DNA of 64,000 bases, taken from Tubulanus polymorphus. Its lineage: Eukaryota > Nemertea > Palaeonemertea > Tubulaniformes > Tubulanidae. How positions within the stretch are numbered: the stretch's first letter is position 1; each line of letters opens with the position of its first letter. The stretch covers positions 4,994,231 to 5,058,230 of the forward strand of contig NC_134033.1 in assembly GCF_964204645.1 (NCBI RefSeq), in the 5' to 3' direction. Positions 61,955-64,000 of the stretch are shown here, one piece after another. Under the pieces are notes generated by a model. That model had not been told where the DNA came from, did no database searches, and saw only the letters and a program-made list of their open reading frames with translations. Both the position numbers and the translations under genes were made by a program.

Positions 61955-62059
61955 CAGAACCACTGAATTAACGGTTTACCAAGCAAGATAAACAATACTG
62001 ATTTAGGAGGAGTCTACAGTAATTGGGGTATGAAAGTGATTCAGACGCTTCCTCGAAAT
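61246..62059. other. Receptor 5' flank and intergenic sequence
   Basis: It holds the presumed promoter of the receptor at 60139-61245 (minus strand) and the (TA)n tract at 61872-61951. No gene is seen. Confidence 0.4.
61872..61951. repeat. (TA)n microsatellite
   Basis: About 80 bases of uninterrupted TA, directly next to the breakpoint of the duplicated receptor fragment at about 62060. Confidence 0.95.
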
Positions 62060-63500
62060 TTGAAATTTACACCGATCGATAGAACGAACGCCATCAATAG
62101 GGAGAAACTGGAACTAAACCAACAAGTGTCGGGGCTTCCGTAAACCGCACCGGAGTAGTGAGTGGTATCGGTGTTGTGTAGGACGATACACGGTCCGACA
62201 ATGAGGAATGGAGAAAACCAAACTGATAGTAGATAGTACAGTAACGTCTTAGGAGAATCGATCAGTGTACGAATAGCAGAAAATGTAGTGAACATGTGAA
62301 CAGAAACAGCGGCCATAGAAGCGAAAACAACCATCCAAATATAGTGTTTAACAGCGGCCATCGACACGCATGGTAATCGATCATCAACGCCGACCAGGCT
62401 GGAAATATGAAGAGTTTGAGCCACGGCGAGAGTTATACAGAGATTGACGATGAGTTTACCGGGAAGAGTTCGCTGATCGGGTATATTCAAGTAGATTACG
62501 ACCGTTATCACGAGACTGACGACCGACAGACAGCTAAAGGTGAAGGTTATCAGAAAATCGCGATCGGAAAATAACGAACTGACCGTTATTTTGAATTTTG
62601 AATCGTTTTGTCGTCTGCAAACCATGGCTCCTTCACTAGAATACACTCGCATGCAGTCGGTGATTTTAGTGGAACATTTACTCGATTTTACTATTTATGT
62701 TTTTCCGTCGTCGCTGGTAATTTGAAAAATTCTGTAATATTTGAAAGACGGGTTGGACTGGGCTAGAAATGAGTTACTTCCGGTTTGGGTCATATTATTT
62801 TCTACGTCTGCCTCTGTATCGATGACGTCACAGCGAGTATTCTTAGTCAAACTCGTAGTCGACAACTCGTAACCGGAAATGGTCACAAGACTGCCATCTT
62901 CACCGAATTGACACGTGATCATCGCCTCATATTTGCTCAAGATTGATTCCATAGTGACGTCACCGAGAAACTCTTTGTGATTGGTAAGCGTGAAGTCGCG
63001 TCTGTACAATGACGATTCATAGCTTAAAGATGATAAACTTCCTATTTCTGTAATCTTTGATTTATCGACAACGCCGCAGACTTTCACTTTGAAATACATC
63101 AATTCATACCCAAAGTTTTTCATAACAAATCGCTGAGTTTCGTTAAACGTAATAAAGAAAGAGAAATACACGCGTACGGATATTCTAGGCCATTCGTTCT
63201 CAACAAGCCGACAGATGGCGTTGTCTTCGTCGGTACCCTGTAGTCGATCCCCGTAAACAGCCGTATCCGCGTCATCTACGCGTCTCCTGGTCGAATATTT
63301 CGTTTGTTTCCGAGCAGAGAAATTCTTTCGGCGCCCACGAGATGACGGGCATTCCCGCAGTTCGAAATTCTACGCCGCTCGCGAGACTGAAATCGAGTAA
63401 GATGTTCAAACCGAATGTTTTTTGGCCGGTTTGATCATAGTTACAAACTAAGGTCCATTCGTTTAAAGCGCTGTCACTCAGTTCACATTTGATACAGTAA
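62060..63500 (-). pseudogene. Truncated duplicate of the methuselah-like receptor
   Basis: Near-identical to 52675-54105 of the intact gene, covering the middle of the ectodomain through about helix 5. Similarity stops at about 62060 (LLMAFVLSIG) and about 63500. Two nonsense changes are visible: TGT to TGA within FDQETRRC (about 63275), and AAA to TAA in DDGKTK (about 62692). High similarity with few substitutions means the duplication is recent. The missing helices 6-7 and N-terminus make it non-functional. Confidence 0.85.
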
Positions 63501-64000
63501 TAGTAAAAAATCCTGATACTCCCCCCCCCCCAGGATTACATCAGGCTTTCCGTAGACGTCGGTGATACGTGGGGACGTAGGAATCCTAAGGTATCGAAAT
63601 CAAGATTTTGGGAGTCGAATATCTGGTCATGGTTATCATTCCTCATTCGCATGAAAAGTCGCTTTCCTGGGCCACATTTAACCACCAGAAATGCAAGTCA
63701 GGATTGAGTTGAGAGACATGAAAGTCTCGAATAGAAATCAAACGTGATTATAGATCACTCAGTTCAGTTTTTAGTGGGTTTCTTATACATTGAAAGAGTG
63801 TACACTGTATCCTGAACGATTATCATATGCCAAACTGCATTACATATCCTGAATCATCATCAGAGCAGTGTAGCCCGATCAGCACAAAACAAACGAAACA
63901 AGGCAATTCGATACTACGTATCTATGTCCCCCGCGATAGCCAGTAGGGAATGAATGACCCCCGAAGACACTAATCTTTGGTATAGAAAAATGATGAGTGT
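63501..64000. other. Sequence beyond the duplicate breakpoint
   Basis: A C run (63521-63531) follows the breakpoint. No gene or repeat is recognised to the window end. Confidence 0.4.

Overview
This is an AT-rich stretch of animal nuclear DNA. Its genes have introns with GT/AG borders, single-exon receptor genes sit among long non-coding stretches, and tandem repeats, inverted-repeat elements and decayed gene copies are frequent. The large receptor at 25-33 kb (LDL-receptor class A repeats, leucine-rich repeats and a rhodopsin-type seven-helix domain, in the style of molluscan GRL101) and the many lineage-specific G-protein-coupled receptors (GPCRs) suggest a marine invertebrate, most likely a lophotrochozoan. 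The taxon is inferred, not shown.

Layout. From 1 to 15.9 kb the window is almost gene-free: one unrecognised pair of minus-strand coding exons (4.3-4.7 kb), several short inverted-repeat elements, a diverged dispersed repeat pair (8.1 and 9.8 kb) and microsatellites. From 15.9 to 20.8 kb (+) lies a multi-exon gene of the DUF7869 type (motifs VDGMDQ, DNCGREN, GHTHEDID). It is preceded by an in-frame array of seven short duplicated exons and carries at least three lesions. A tandem repeat with a 146-bp higher-order period follows (22.4-23.2 kb).

From 25.5 to 32.7 kb (+) lies an intact three-exon receptor gene of about 1,942 codons with CUB, C-type lectin, LDLa, LRR and 7TM domains; its first intron holds a LINE fragment. 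From 34.7 to 38.2 kb (+) lies a TRP-like channel gene with one in-frame TAG just before the first membrane segment. Its intron holds an antisense GPCR pseudogene and a long compound microsatellite. From 40.3 to 46.0 kb lies a decayed partial copy of the large receptor gene, split by a 2,373-bp inverted-repeat transposon with a 9-bp target duplication.

From 46.2 to 63.5 kb there is a receptor cluster, mostly on the minus strand: two intact class A GPCR genes (46.2-47.3 and 60.1-61.2 kb), a broken class A GPCR (58.8-59.5 kb), a secretin/methuselah-like GPCR gene (52.3-55.0 kb) and a decayed copy of it (62.1-63.5 kb). A PAN/apple-like exon lies at 49.5 kb.

The common theme is cell-surface sensing. 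Receptor genes have been locally duplicated and many copies are decaying: four of the receptor loci are pseudogenes or fragments. No operon, CRISPR array or prokaryotic feature is present.
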